Positions 6,536 through 15,397 of a DNA stretch of 59,062 nucleotides are shown in pieces. Below the pieces are notes generated by a model. The model was not told where the DNA came from. It ran no database searches and saw nothing but the letters and a program-made list of their open reading frames with translations. This DNA is from a virus: IMG/VR virus record IMGVR_UViG_3300020178_000191, positions 1 to 59,062 of that record. One strand, 5' to 3'. How positions within the stretch are numbered: the first letter of the stretch is position 1; every line of letters begins with the position of its first letter. Both the position numbers and the translations under genes were made by a program.

Positions 6536-8088
6536 TATTTTTCTCCCTTTACTTTAGCCGCTAAATCTTTATCAGCGCCTCCCCAAGTTCCTGAGGATTT
6601 TGTTACGAATGAATTTACTCTAGCAAGTGCCCATTGGACTTGGCCAGCACCTGGTCGGTGTCCACCTTTCCAAGCGGCCATTCCTCTATCGTAAACTTGT
6701 TTTAATATTGAGTAAGGCATACCTGTTTTTTCTGCCTTATTTTTAACGGCAGCAATTGACTCAATATATAATCTCATTTCTTCTTTCATATCTTCTTTTT
6801 TCTTAGCTTCTTTTTCAGCTTTATCTTTAAGAAGTTTATTAGCAATACCAATTGTTAGTGGAACTTCACCTGTTTCAGGATTTGGTTCTGGCTTGATAGC
6901 TTTATGTTTTTCATTTTCTAATTTTGTTTTTAATAAAGCAACTTGATCTTTTAGAGCCGCTACTTCTTTTTCTTTTGAAGCAACTTCTTTTTTATCATCT
7001 TTATCTCTTTCAGCTCTTATCTTTGCTATTTCAACACCATCTTCCTCTTTTAAATCTTCAAACTTACCTGTCTTTTTGTAAATTTTATTTCTAGCAAGTG
7101 TTGATATAAAAGGTATATTAGCTTTTACTAACTGTCTTAAAGTATTTAAATCATATGAGGGTTGGTCTAAATGTTTTGATATTTTAGTTGCCATTTGAGG
7201 TGAAATAGTTTTACCTTTTAAATCAGCATAAGCTTTTTGTAAGTCTTTTATAATACTAGCGGCCACTTTTTCGTTCATCTTTTCTTTTTCTTTTGAACTA
7301 TGACCAAAATGTTTGTGTACTATCTTGTCTAAATCTGTATGAAACTTATCTATTTCTTTGTCATCATAAGTTTTTTCATCTAAAGATTCTTCACCTAGTA
7401 TTTTCTTAACATCAGCAACTGACATTTTTAATTTTTTAGCAATTTCATCTGCCTTTTGGCCTTCTTGGTTGGCCGTAAATATGTCTTTTAAACTTGCTTC
7501 TTCTAATTCAAATTCTTCTTTTTTTACTTTAGCACCTTTACCATACATATCAACAAATCTTTGTGCTTCAGCAGCTGTATTGTATCTGCCTAACTCCATA
7601 GTAGTGCCGTCTTTTTTAGTAATCTGTACTGTAAATTTTTCTTCTAAACTTTCATTATATTTCATTAATTCTTTTTCAACTGTAGGATTTTTAGATAAAC
7701 CTTTTTCTAGTTTTTCTATTTCATCTACAGCTTTTGTGTAATTATTAGCATACTTTTTAGCAAGGTCTTTTGCTTTTGAAACTAAAGTCCAACCATAAGT
7801 TTTTTCTTGTAGTTCTTCGTTTTGTTTCATATCAGGATTATACATTAAATAATCTGAAACGGAGTTGATATAGTCTTTTGCTTTTGTAATTTTAGATTGT
7901 ACCCAAGCCTCTAAAGGATTGCCTTCATCTGATTTACCTTGTAACATTGAAGCAAGTTGAGTTGCTTTATCAGCGATAGCTTCTAGTTCACCACGAGCCA
8001 TTGAAACTTCGTGGTCTTTATCATCTTGTTCTTTAATGCCTCTAACTTGTTTTAAAAGTTCAGACATTGTGTTTCTATATCTACTCAT
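6535..8088 (-). CDS. large virion protein with DUF5824-like C-terminus
   Basis: The frame extends to 8124, but the ATG at 8088 has a good AGGAGA site and gives the familiar start MSRYRNTMSELLKQVRGIKE, so that start is used (517 residues). The middle is highly helical and charged. A helix-turn-helix-like stretch (about residues 200-235: ADEIAKKLKMSVADVKKILGEE) is present. The C-terminus (EKTGMPYSILKQVYDRGMAAW, GHRPGAGQVQWALARVNSF) is the DUF5824-type module found in marine phage virion proteins. Likely a head internal or structural protein; no enzymatic residue pattern is seen. Confidence 0.65.
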   Translation of the reverse strand: MSRYRNTMSELLKQVRGIKEQDDKDHEVSMARGELEAIADKATQLASMLQGKSDEGNPLEAWVQSKITKAKDYINSVSDYLMYNPDMKQNEELQEKTYGWTLVSKAKDLAKKYANNYTKAVDEIEKLEKGLSKNPTVEKELMKYNESLEEKFTVQITKKDGTTMELGRYNTAAEAQRFVDMYGKGAKVKKEEFELEEASLKDIFTANQEGQKADEIAKKLKMSVADVKKILGEESLDEKTYDDKEIDKFHTDLDKIVHKHFGHSSKEKEKMNEKVAASIIKDLQKAYADLKGKTISPQMATKISKHLDQPSYDLNTLRQLVKANIPFISTLARNKIYKKTGKFEDLKEEDGVEIAKIRAERDKDDKKEVASKEKEVAALKDQVALLKTKLENEKHKAIKPEPNPETGEVPLTIGIANKLLKDKAEKEAKKKEDMKEEMRLYIESIAAVKNKAEKTGMPYSILKQVYDRGMAAWKGGHRPGAGQVQWALARVNSFVTKSSGTWGGADKDLAAKVKGEK

Positions 8089-8096
8089 TTTTTCTC

Positions 8097-8405
8097 CTAT
8101 AACGCCGAATAAATTGCGTCCCAATTTTTAATTTTTTTTTTCAAATCGTTCATTAATGTTTTTTCTAATCTTTGTCTAATTTGTATAGCGTCATTTCCAA
8201 TAATTGAACCATAATTGTCGTGTACCATTTCTAACGCTTTATAAGCATCTGCTAATTTTCTATCTCTTAAAATTTTATCAGCAATATATCTTCTTGCTTC
8301 AAAATGATTGTTGTTTGCAGTTTTTGCTCTAACGTATTGTAGATCGGTTTTACTCGCTTCCGCTTCTTGTAAATCTAATCTCATTTCTTTTAGTGTCTTA
8401 CTCAT
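8097..8405 (-). CDS. 102-residue helical internal/structural protein
   Basis: Starts MSKTLKEMRLDLQEAEASK. The leader resembles the capsid-targeting-like motif, with a possible prohead-protease cut at L-Q-E followed by Ala. The rest is helical and basic (RRYIADKILRDRKLADAYKAL) with no enzymatic motif. It lies within the row of virion genes, overlapping the preceding gene by 8 bases and leaving 8 bases before the next gene's start. Function unknown. Confidence 0.55.
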   Translation of the reverse strand: MSKTLKEMRLDLQEAEASKTDLQYVRAKTANNNHFEARRYIADKILRDRKLADAYKALEMVHDNYGSIIGNDAIQIRQRLEKTLMNDLKKKIKNWDAIYSAL

Positions 8406-8694
8406 ATTCTTTTATCTCCAGTTTCAGTTCCGAATTACCTTTATGTAATCTGTGAAACTGTTCCTTTTTAATATAATAATTGTTACCTATTTCTAATTCT
8501 GTAGGTAACTCATTATCATATTGTAGTTTCCATCCTGTTCCATAAATCACTTTGACAGTTCGATCTTTTCGATCTTTGTGCCATATCAATTGTTTGTCTT
8601 TAATATTTTGTTTAAAGACTCTAGTAAATATATTTTTGTAAATACTATTTTCAAAATCTTCAAACGGCTTGTAATAATCTAGTAAGTCTTTCAT
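8398..8694 (-). CDS. small cupin-like phage protein
   Basis: The frame can start at a TTG two codons upstream, but the ATG at 8694 forms a TAATG overlap with the preceding stop and is preferred (98 residues). The C-terminal half reads as a short beta-barrel: RTVKVIYGTGWKLQ, ELEIGNNYYIKKEQFHRLHKG, LKLEIKE. This matches a small cupin-like protein present in many marine T4-like phages. The single His (HRLH) could bind metal, but the full metal set is not obvious. Role unknown. Confidence 0.55.
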   Translation of the reverse strand: MKDLLDYYKPFEDFENSIYKNIFTRVFKQNIKDKQLIWHKDRKDRTVKVIYGTGWKLQYDNELPTELEIGNNYYIKKEQFHRLHKGNSELKLEIKEYE

Positions 8695-9230
8695 TACCAA
8701 TAAAAATTACCGCCGCCTGACATTCCTAAAGACTTGGCATATCGTGGTAGGTTACACGCCCAATATGCCGCTTTAGTTTTATCTTTCTGCTGGTCACATC
8801 TATGACGAGCAGCAAAGCTTTTTCTTGCTTCAGGATTTTTAAGTTTAACACTTAATCCTGTTGTGTCGCCCCAAGTGACTTTTTTAATCTTGTCACCATC
8901 ACGGACAAACACATAAAATTTTTTAGGTCCACCTCTTTTTGGTTTGTTAAGTGGTGGATTTTTTTCTTCTTCTTCAATTGGTATATCAAGTGGTACTTTT
9001 TGATCTTCGTAAATACCAAACTCACCAATATCAGATTCTAATAGTTGTTTATCCCAATCGTTTAATTCAGTCAAAAGGCCTTCTTTAAATAACTCTCTAG
9101 CCTCTCTAAACAACCTATAAAATTCTTCACTATGGATTCTATAGATATTTTCAGCAAACGGTATATTATTTTCAACATGATACATAACCGATTTACTAAT
9201 CTTATCTTTATAGTCTGTAAAACTTAACAT
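8694..9230 (-). CDS. virion-associated protein with Cys/His module
   Basis: 178 residues. The N-terminus MLSFTDYKDKISKSV fits the capsid-targeting-like set. The C-terminal third contains KKFYVFVRDGDKIKKVTWGD, KNPEARKSFAARHRCDQQKD and KAAYWACNLPRYAKSLG, a module shared by several marine phage virion proteins; its Cys and His residues could form a small metal-binding knuckle. It is linked to the next gene by a TAATG overlap and directly follows the 883-residue nucleotidyltransferase. Probably an internal head protein. Confidence 0.6.
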   Translation of the reverse strand: MLSFTDYKDKISKSVMYHVENNIPFAENIYRIHSEEFYRLFREARELFKEGLLTELNDWDKQLLESDIGEFGIYEDQKVPLDIPIEEEEKNPPLNKPKRGGPKKFYVFVRDGDKIKKVTWGDTTGLSVKLKNPEARKSFAARHRCDQQKDKTKAAYWACNLPRYAKSLGMSGGGNFYW

Positions 9231-11881
9231 TATATCTTCTCCATCATTCGTTTCACTACTTCATCCAATTTAGAACGCCATTCTTCAGCGTATCTTTTCT
9301 TATATTTATCTATTGTTTCATCTGAAAGTGACCATTTTTCAACATCTTCCTTAGTAATATCAGCAGTTTCTTTATTAGTTACTACTTGTTTTAAATTCTT
9401 CTTTGGATCACTTGGTTTGTATGAACCACCTTGGAATTTAGGGTCATAACCAGATTGACCTGGTGTTATTTTATTTGTGTATTCAGCGTAATCGTGCCCT
9501 ATATCATATGCCTCTGGCACACAATTAGGCACTTTTTTACCATCTTTATCTTTTAATCCCACTTGTTTATATCCTTTCCAACAAGCATCCGCTAAATCCT
9601 GTTTTAATTCACCAAACATCTTCTTATATTTTTGTGTGTGTTTACTAGGTTTAGTTTTTGCTTTCTCGTCACCTGGCGCTGGTTTGTATGGACCTTTTTC
9701 TGTATCTTGTGATTTAAAGTGAGCCGCTCTTTTTGATTTAACATTTTTTGATAAATCTTTATAGTATTTTTTAGGTTGTGTACCTTTTACTTTACCAACA
9801 TCTTTATCTTGTGGTAAACTGTCAGTATGGCCGTATTCTTTCTTTTCTGATACGGCTTCAAATCCATAATCTACATCTAAATTATATTCTCTCACTTCGG
9901 CCTCTCTATCTGCTGGTACTGGAATACAGTCCCAAATCCAAGCCTTGTGTAAATTGTTATTATTATCTTCTAGTACAACGTAATTTGTACCTCTTCTTTT
10001 TATTGTTCCTTGTACGTCTTCTTTGACGTAATCTACTTTATCTCCTATGTTAAAGATCATTTCTCTAACATATAAATCTCTTATTTGATTTTGTTCAAAC
10101 TCTTGTAAACTAGCTATTGGTTTAGCACCTGAAACTTGCATTAATCCACCATAAGCGGCTGCTAAGTTCATTCCTTTTCTTACCATTTTCATAAGTTGTG
10201 GTACTTTTCTATAACCTGATGGTACACCCATTGAAAAAGATTTTTCATCTCCTTTTTCAGCAGCTGATCTCATTTTACTTGCTGACATACCAGTAGCACC
10301 TTCAGCGTCTGGATCTCTTTCGCCAGCAGATACAACTTTAATACTATCAAAGTCATAAAAACCGTGTCTGTTTCTTTGGCCATTATATTTCTTTAATATG
10401 TTTTCAAACTCTCTTACTCTATCACTACCTGCTACCATAGTTACATCTGTATAACCTTTGTTATATAAATCAGTAGCTAAATCTAAAACCATATTGGTAG
10501 GATTTAGTTCTATATTTCTAGCGTGTTGCGGAAACATATCTTTCATTACATTTAGTTTATCTCTTGGACTTAATGGATTCTTTTTACTATCTTGTGATCT
10601 ACTTAAAAATATTTTGTAATCATTTGTAGATAATGATTTAACTTTTTTAATTAGTTTTTCGTGGCCAATAGTAGGTGGATTAAATCTACCAAAAGTAAAT
10701 GCTACTGACTTGGCTTCTGGTAAAAATTCTTCGTGTACCATACTTTGTAATTTTTTAGGATTAATGTCGTGGAAAGTATCAGCAACAGCAGCCGCATAGT
10801 AACCTATGTCGTGTCTTAAAGGTAATCCTTCTTTTGATCTTTCTTTTTTCTTTCTATCAATCACATCTTGTAAAACTTTAGCAGCGTATTCATATCTTTT
10901 AGAAGTTGTTGCCATTCTTCTAATCTTATCAACAACACCTTTAGACCACCTTTTAGCGGCCATTTTAATGTCGTTTAATGAAACTGCTTCTGTTTTTAAA
11001 CTATCAACTTCTTGGTCTGTTACAATACCATCTTCTAATATCTTTTTACATTTTTTATAGAATTTTAGATAGTGATACTTCTCTAACATTTTGTAAATAA
11101 CATTTTTTGGTAATCTGTTTTTAACACCATATTGTCTAATCTCATCTGGCGACATATCTGTATCAAAGGCCGCTCTTCTTTCGGCGTCAACGTTATCACC
11201 TATTTTTACAATCTGTTCTAAACTATTTTCTATTTCTTCTAGTTTATCTTTTATCTTATCTTGTAAATCTAATACATCATTTGGTTGTAATTCTGTTAGT
11301 TCATCATAATCTATTATATCTCTTTTTAGTTCACCTTTAACTACATCTAATTCTTGTACTTTTCTTTCAAACTCATTTACATATAAGTTAGGATCAAAAA
11401 TAAATTCTTCAGGTCTTTTTACAAAAGTATTACTTTCAATATCAAATACAGCATCAGCCTTTTCTTCTTGGTCATCATAAGTTTTCTTATCTGTAATGAA
11501 ATAAAAATTAATTGGATGTTCAGAACCAGGTATTAATTGACCTTGTATATTATCTGGATTAGAAGCTGATAGATATTTTTTAGAAAGTCTTACTCTTTCT
11601 TCCTCTTGTTTTTCTACAGGCACATCAAACAATACATTGATGTCTAAATCAGCGTCATTTCTATATCTTTTTGTTAAGATAGAACCGATTAAACCTGTTT
11701 TAATAATAGGATATTCTTTTTCAAATTCTGATAATTGTTTATCTATTTGTGCTTTAACACTAGGTTTGATTTTTGGATTATCAGTATCAGCATCATCAAA
11801 TACTTTTGGTGCGTATATTCTTCTAGGAATATCAATGATACTTTCTACTAAATTAAATTTTTCTTTAAATGATTTTATCAT
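9230..11881 (-). CDS. dual nucleotidyltransferase, probably packaged
   Basis: 883 residues, several domains. Residues 1-12 (MIKSFKEKFNLVE) match the capsid-targeting-like leader. Residues about 40-130 hold a polymerase-beta-type nucleotidyltransferase motif: GS at 66-67 and D-x-D at 78/80. Residues about 392-560 hold a second, unrelated nucleotidyltransferase of the NMN/cytidylyltransferase type: FGRFNPPTIGH (HIGH-like, 397-407), AGSDR (484-488) and SASKMR (533-538). The C-terminus has CWKGYKQVGLK and VPNCVPEAY, a module of marine phage virion proteins. The two active sites suggest NAD- or nucleotide-linked modification of a target after injection, similar in concept to the packaged T4 Alt. 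Substrates are unknown. Confidence 0.7.
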   Translation of the reverse strand: MIKSFKEKFNLVESIIDIPRRIYAPKVFDDADTDNPKIKPSVKAQIDKQLSEFEKEYPIIKTGLIGSILTKRYRNDADLDINVLFDVPVEKQEEERVRLSKKYLSASNPDNIQGQLIPGSEHPINFYFITDKKTYDDQEEKADAVFDIESNTFVKRPEEFIFDPNLYVNEFERKVQELDVVKGELKRDIIDYDELTELQPNDVLDLQDKIKDKLEEIENSLEQIVKIGDNVDAERRAAFDTDMSPDEIRQYGVKNRLPKNVIYKMLEKYHYLKFYKKCKKILEDGIVTDQEVDSLKTEAVSLNDIKMAAKRWSKGVVDKIRRMATTSKRYEYAAKVLQDVIDRKKKERSKEGLPLRHDIGYYAAAVADTFHDINPKKLQSMVHEEFLPEAKSVAFTFGRFNPPTIGHEKLIKKVKSLSTNDYKIFLSRSQDSKKNPLSPRDKLNVMKDMFPQHARNIELNPTNMVLDLATDLYNKGYTDVTMVAGSDRVREFENILKKYNGQRNRHGFYDFDSIKVVSAGERDPDAEGATGMSASKMRSAAEKGDEKSFSMGVPSGYRKVPQLMKMVRKGMNLAAAYGGLMQVSGAKPIASLQEFEQNQIRDLYVREMIFNIGDKVDYVKEDVQGTIKRRGTNYVVLEDNNNNLHKAWIWDCIPVPADREAEVREYNLDVDYGFEAVSEKKEYGHTDSLPQDKDVGKVKGTQPKKYYKDLSKNVKSKRAAHFKSQDTEKGPYKPAPGDEKAKTKPSKHTQKYKKMFGELKQDLADACWKGYKQVGLKDKDGKKVPNCVPEAYDIGHDYAEYTNKITPGQSGYDPKFQGGSYKPSDPKKNLKQVVTNKETADITKEDVEKWSLSDETIDKYKKRYAEEWRSKLDEVVKRMMEKI

Positions 11882-13095
11882 CTTTTTTTAGCCTCTAATT
11901 CTTTTCTTATCCAACTTAATGCTATACCGTTTTCTGGTTTGGTTCTTAATCTACTTCTAATAAATTTAGCCGCTGTGTTTAATGTTTGAGTTACTAATTC
12001 TTGTTCACTTCTATTATTATCTACAACTAACATTTTATTAGGACTAAAAATTCTTTGAAAAGAACCTATATTAGCCTGAACACCTTGCCAACTTTTCTGT
12101 ACAATGTATTCTGGTATTGATCTTGGTCGTTTTTTATTTCTTTCTAATGCCACATCTAAACTAGTGTTTACAAATACCATATAACAATCATAACCAATAT
12201 TTCTTAACATACCTACTTGTCTTTGTACTAAGTCTAAATCTCTACCTGTAGCGTCAATAACTAAACCTAATCTACCCTCTATATAAGTATTTAACATTGT
12301 AGAAGCTGTCATTTTTGCTTTTGCTCTTACAATATTTCTAAAGTATTCTTCTTCATCTGGCATTTTTAAAGATAAATTTGCCTGTTTTAAACCTCTTTCA
12401 AAGGCAGCATCCGAATTAACTACTTTTAAACCTGTACCACCAAAAGCAGAAGCTGTTACAAATGTTTTACCAGAACCAGGACCACCTGCTAAAAAGAAGG
12501 CCTTAAAAATACCTGGATCGTAAACACCTTCATTTAAATATTCTCTAAATTCTCTTAATGGTTTTGCCTTTAGTTGTTTTATAATTCTATTTGCTATTTC
12601 TTCAGGTTCACCGCCTTCAGCTTTTACTTCTATAAAACCTGGTTTTTTTCTGTAATACTCAACTACAGGACCAGTTTCTTTTTTATATAAAGCAATTCTG
12701 TTTTTAATAATTTCTGGTTTATCATCTTCTCTACCTCTAGCCGTTAGTCTTCTTATAACTTCTTCAGGACTTACATTTAAATAAACCACTTTATCTATTT
12801 TAATTCCTTCTCTTTCTAAATCTCTTACTTGTTGCATATATCTTGGAAAACCATCAAATACAAAACCATTATCTGCCTTTGCTACGGCGTCTTTTACAAG
12901 TTTTAAGACAATATCATTAGGAGCAAAACCACCTTTACCTAAATCTGATAATCTTTTGGCCATTTCTCCGCCTTGTGCCTTTGCCTTTCTTAATAGTTCA
13001 CCAGGATAAATGTGTTCTATATCAAACTCTTTGGTAATAAACTTAGCATAAGTTGATTTACCTGAACCTGGACCGCCTATTAAAATAATATTCAT
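11878..13095 (-). CDS. adenylate kinase fused to a second P-loop kinase
   Basis: 405 residues. Residues 1-178 are adenylate kinase-like: GGPGSGKST at 7-15, DGFPR at 81-85, GRE-DD in the lid region and a short, zinc-free lid. Residues 179-190 read PLREFREYLNEG, an internal copy of the capsid-targeting-like motif with a prohead-protease-like L-N-E cut. Residues about 195-405 form a second P-loop kinase (GGPGSGKT at 204-211, VIDATGRD, zeta-toxin/polynucleotide-kinase-like). The motif at the joint suggests two once-separate genes were fused and the second kept its leader. Possible jobs are nucleotide balance plus phosphorylation of an unknown substrate. Confidence 0.75.
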   Translation of the reverse strand: MNIILIGGPGSGKSTYAKFITKEFDIEHIYPGELLRKAKAQGGEMAKRLSDLGKGGFAPNDIVLKLVKDAVAKADNGFVFDGFPRYMQQVRDLEREGIKIDKVVYLNVSPEEVIRRLTARGREDDKPEIIKNRIALYKKETGPVVEYYRKKPGFIEVKAEGGEPEEIANRIIKQLKAKPLREFREYLNEGVYDPGIFKAFFLAGGPGSGKTFVTASAFGGTGLKVVNSDAAFERGLKQANLSLKMPDEEEYFRNIVRAKAKMTASTMLNTYIEGRLGLVIDATGRDLDLVQRQVGMLRNIGYDCYMVFVNTSLDVALERNKKRPRSIPEYIVQKSWQGVQANIGSFQRIFSPNKMLVVDNNRSEQELVTQTLNTAAKFIRSRLRTKPENGIALSWIRKELEAKKR

Positions 13096-13835
13096 TAACT
13101 ACCTGTGTACATTGTTCGTGGAACATCTACTAACACACCATCAAAAGCGGCTGTATATCTTCCGTTATTACTTCTTGTTTGTATTCTAACATCTATATCT
13201 GATTTTTCTGGTACAGCAAATGGTACAGTAAAATCATATTCATAACCATCTGAACCTGAAACTTCAAATGTGTGTTGTATTCTAAATGCTGTTTGACCAA
13301 AAAATCTTACATAAAAGAAACCTGAAGCGTCAGCACTTGCCTGTGAAGTACAAGCACCTTTTGTTAATAATAATTGTTTACCAGCGGGTACAGTATAAAT
13401 CATCATTAAAGTTTGTGCTAAACCTACATTAATATACAATACAGTTGTTGCGCCAATTCTTACATCAATTACACCAACATTGTTTGTACCTGTTGAAATG
13501 TAACCTCTATACACTCTTAAAAATTGTTTTGTTGTACTTGCTGTACCACTACTTGATAATGTAATTGTATCTGTTTGTGGTTCGTAATTACTATCTAAAC
13601 CTTCAACTGTTAAAATCTTTCCGTTATCACTAGCATTAACGGCCTGTGCTGTTAATACACTCGCACTTGAAAATGCTGACCAAGGATATAAAGTATCATT
13701 TTTATCCCAACAAGTACCTGTCGTATTAATTGACATAGCAGGAACCGCACCAAACTTATGTATTGAAGAAGCTCCTTTTATCAAGCCTCTAGCAATTTGA
13801 TAATTCTGTTCGCTTATATAACCTGTGCTTGCCAT
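13095..13835 (-). CDS. beta-rich virion structural protein
   Basis: 246 residues, beginning MASTGYISEQNYQIARGLIKGASSIHKFG, a start I associate with a conserved virion protein of marine T4-like phages. The body is beta-rich and Thr/Ser/Gly-rich (LTVEGLDSNYEPQTDTITL, FEVSGSDGYEYDFTVPFAVP). There is no signal peptide or enzymatic motif. The gene abuts the adenylate kinase fusion and the DUF6267 gene with a one-base overlap at each end, so all three are translated from one late message. Location in the virion is unknown. Confidence 0.65.
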   Translation of the reverse strand: MASTGYISEQNYQIARGLIKGASSIHKFGAVPAMSINTTGTCWDKNDTLYPWSAFSSASVLTAQAVNASDNGKILTVEGLDSNYEPQTDTITLSSSGTASTTKQFLRVYRGYISTGTNNVGVIDVRIGATTVLYINVGLAQTLMMIYTVPAGKQLLLTKGACTSQASADASGFFYVRFFGQTAFRIQHTFEVSGSDGYEYDFTVPFAVPEKSDIDVRIQTRSNNGRYTAAFDGVLVDVPRTMYTGS

Positions 13836-15061
13836 TAACCTTTAACCCAATCTTTCTCAGCCGTAAAATTGGCTCTACTAAATTCTAATCTATCTACTAA
13901 CTTGACAGCACCAGCCACTCTATCAACGGCCACAAATCCTTCAGGAGCTGTTACTTTATATCCTGTAGATGTTCTTAAAAAATGGCCAATACTTTGTATT
14001 TCACTTAACTTATTAACCAAATAATTTTTAGCATTCTGTAAGGTAACGTGTGAAGCAATAGCAAAATATAAGGCTTGTTTGTTTCTATTAATATAAACCA
14101 TATTCTTTTTTAAAATATCCTGATATTTCTTTTTACCACTTTCTGTCTTTCTACTATCTATTTCTGCTTGTAAAACATTTTCATAATATTCACCAAACAT
14201 ATCTACAAGTGTTTTTACTTTAGCCATATTACCTTGTGTATTTCTTATATAGTGATTAAAAAAAGTCTTTAATCTAAAACCTACAGATAATGCATCAGAC
14301 GAAGATTTGGCCATTTCATCTAACATAGAACCAGCTTTTGATAAAGATCCTTCAGCCATTCTTATTCTAGCATTAAAGGTTGATAATTCGCTTGATGTTA
14401 ATTTAGCTGAGCCACTTACATCTCTATAAGCAGCGTCAGCTAAAAACACGGAAGATATTCCAGATCGACCGGAAACTGTACCAAAACCTGCTTTTAAATC
14501 TTTCATTGTTTTACCAGAGTAAGATGTATGAAATACTATACCCATTCTTGCTCTTTTAATTCTTTTACCAATATCTGAATCAATAGGTACAGCATATGTA
14601 ATAGTATTAGGTGTAAAAGTTAACATATTTTCACCATCTATTTTTGCTGTTTTTAAATCTGATTTTGAAAACAAAAAGTCACCTTGTAATATACCAGATA
14701 TGTTTAATTTTTTAAGTTCTCTTAATGCTATAGATAATTTGTTAGCCAATTCACCACTATGATTTCTTCTTATATCAGATGATGTATAGTTTATTTTAGG
14801 ATTTACATTGAAAACGGCCTTTGTACCTACAAAAAATTCACCATTTTCTGGATTAATACCACAGACTATAGCAGGAGCTCCGTCCCATTTGACGGACATA
14901 TTGACTTTACTACTGGAAGAACCAGCTAGCATATCTCTTATTGAATTAAGAAAATTAATAGCATTTTGACCACCTTTTGAACCACGATTTATTATATCGT
15001 CTTCCAGATGTTCTAAATGTGTATTTTTTTCCTTTGTAAAAAATCCTTTAAAACTAAACAT
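13835..15061 (-). CDS. DUF6267-type protein with ligase-like nucleotidyltransferase motifs
   Basis: 408 residues. The start MFSFKGFFTKEKNTHLEHLEDD matches the capsid-targeting-like set and the DUF6267 family of T4-like phages. Residues 57-64 read VKWDGAPA, a K-x-D-G motif like motif I of DNA/RNA ligases and capping enzymes. Further on are LQGDFLF (125-131), GIVFHTSY (174-181), EGFV (374-377) and KLVDR (387-391), in the order expected for later motifs of that fold. I infer a covalent nucleotidyltransferase, possibly a packaged RNA or DNA ligase; this has not been shown. A late promoter lies 62 bases upstream. Confidence 0.65.
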   Translation of the reverse strand: MFSFKGFFTKEKNTHLEHLEDDIINRGSKGGQNAINFLNSIRDMLAGSSSSKVNMSVKWDGAPAIVCGINPENGEFFVGTKAVFNVNPKINYTSSDIRRNHSGELANKLSIALRELKKLNISGILQGDFLFSKSDLKTAKIDGENMLTFTPNTITYAVPIDSDIGKRIKRARMGIVFHTSYSGKTMKDLKAGFGTVSGRSGISSVFLADAAYRDVSGSAKLTSSELSTFNARIRMAEGSLSKAGSMLDEMAKSSSDALSVGFRLKTFFNHYIRNTQGNMAKVKTLVDMFGEYYENVLQAEIDSRKTESGKKKYQDILKKNMVYINRNKQALYFAIASHVTLQNAKNYLVNKLSEIQSIGHFLRTSTGYKVTAPEGFVAVDRVAGAVKLVDRLEFSRANFTAEKDWVKG

Positions 15062-15122
15062 TTCTCTCTCATTTTTCCCATTACTATAATCACTTGTTCC
15101 ATATAAATCAATTATTTACTAA

Positions 15123-15130
15123 TATTTATA
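15123..15130 (-). promoter_or_regulatory. T4-type late promoter TATAAATA
   Basis: An exact TATAAATA on the minus strand, 62 bases upstream of the DUF6267 gene. It opens the late transcription unit that runs toward lower coordinates through the packaged enzymes. Confidence 0.7.
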
Positions 15131-15133
15131 ACA

Positions 15134-15397
15134 CTAAACACTTACCCATAAGAATTTTGGTATGCCTCCATTAGGCTCCCATACCTTGTTTTTATTCTGA
15201 AACTTCACTAATTTGTAAGCGTCTTCTTCAAAAAAGAATTGAGCAATCACATTATTATTAGGTTTTTCAATGACTTCCCATATAATATCTTTCTTATGTT
15301 TTTTCATCTTCTTTACATAAGAAAGATTTGGTTGTTCATTATTAGGCCGTCTATCACCTTTGTGAAACTTTACTTTTTGTATTCTTTTTTTTACCAT
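15134..15397 (-). CDS. small conserved protein downstream of the replicative helicase
   Basis: 87 residues, very basic at the N-terminus (MVKKRIQKVKFHKGDRRPNN), then a compact region with WEVIEKPNNNVIAQFFFEEDAYKLVKFQNK that resembles a short beta-alpha domain found in small T4-like phage proteins. It overlaps the gp41 stop by one base and is the last gene of the replication block before a late promoter. No function is known. Confidence 0.55.
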   Translation of the reverse strand: MVKKRIQKVKFHKGDRRPNNEQPNLSYVKKMKKHKKDIIWEVIEKPNNNVIAQFFFEEDAYKLVKFQNKNKVWEPNGGIPKFLWVSV

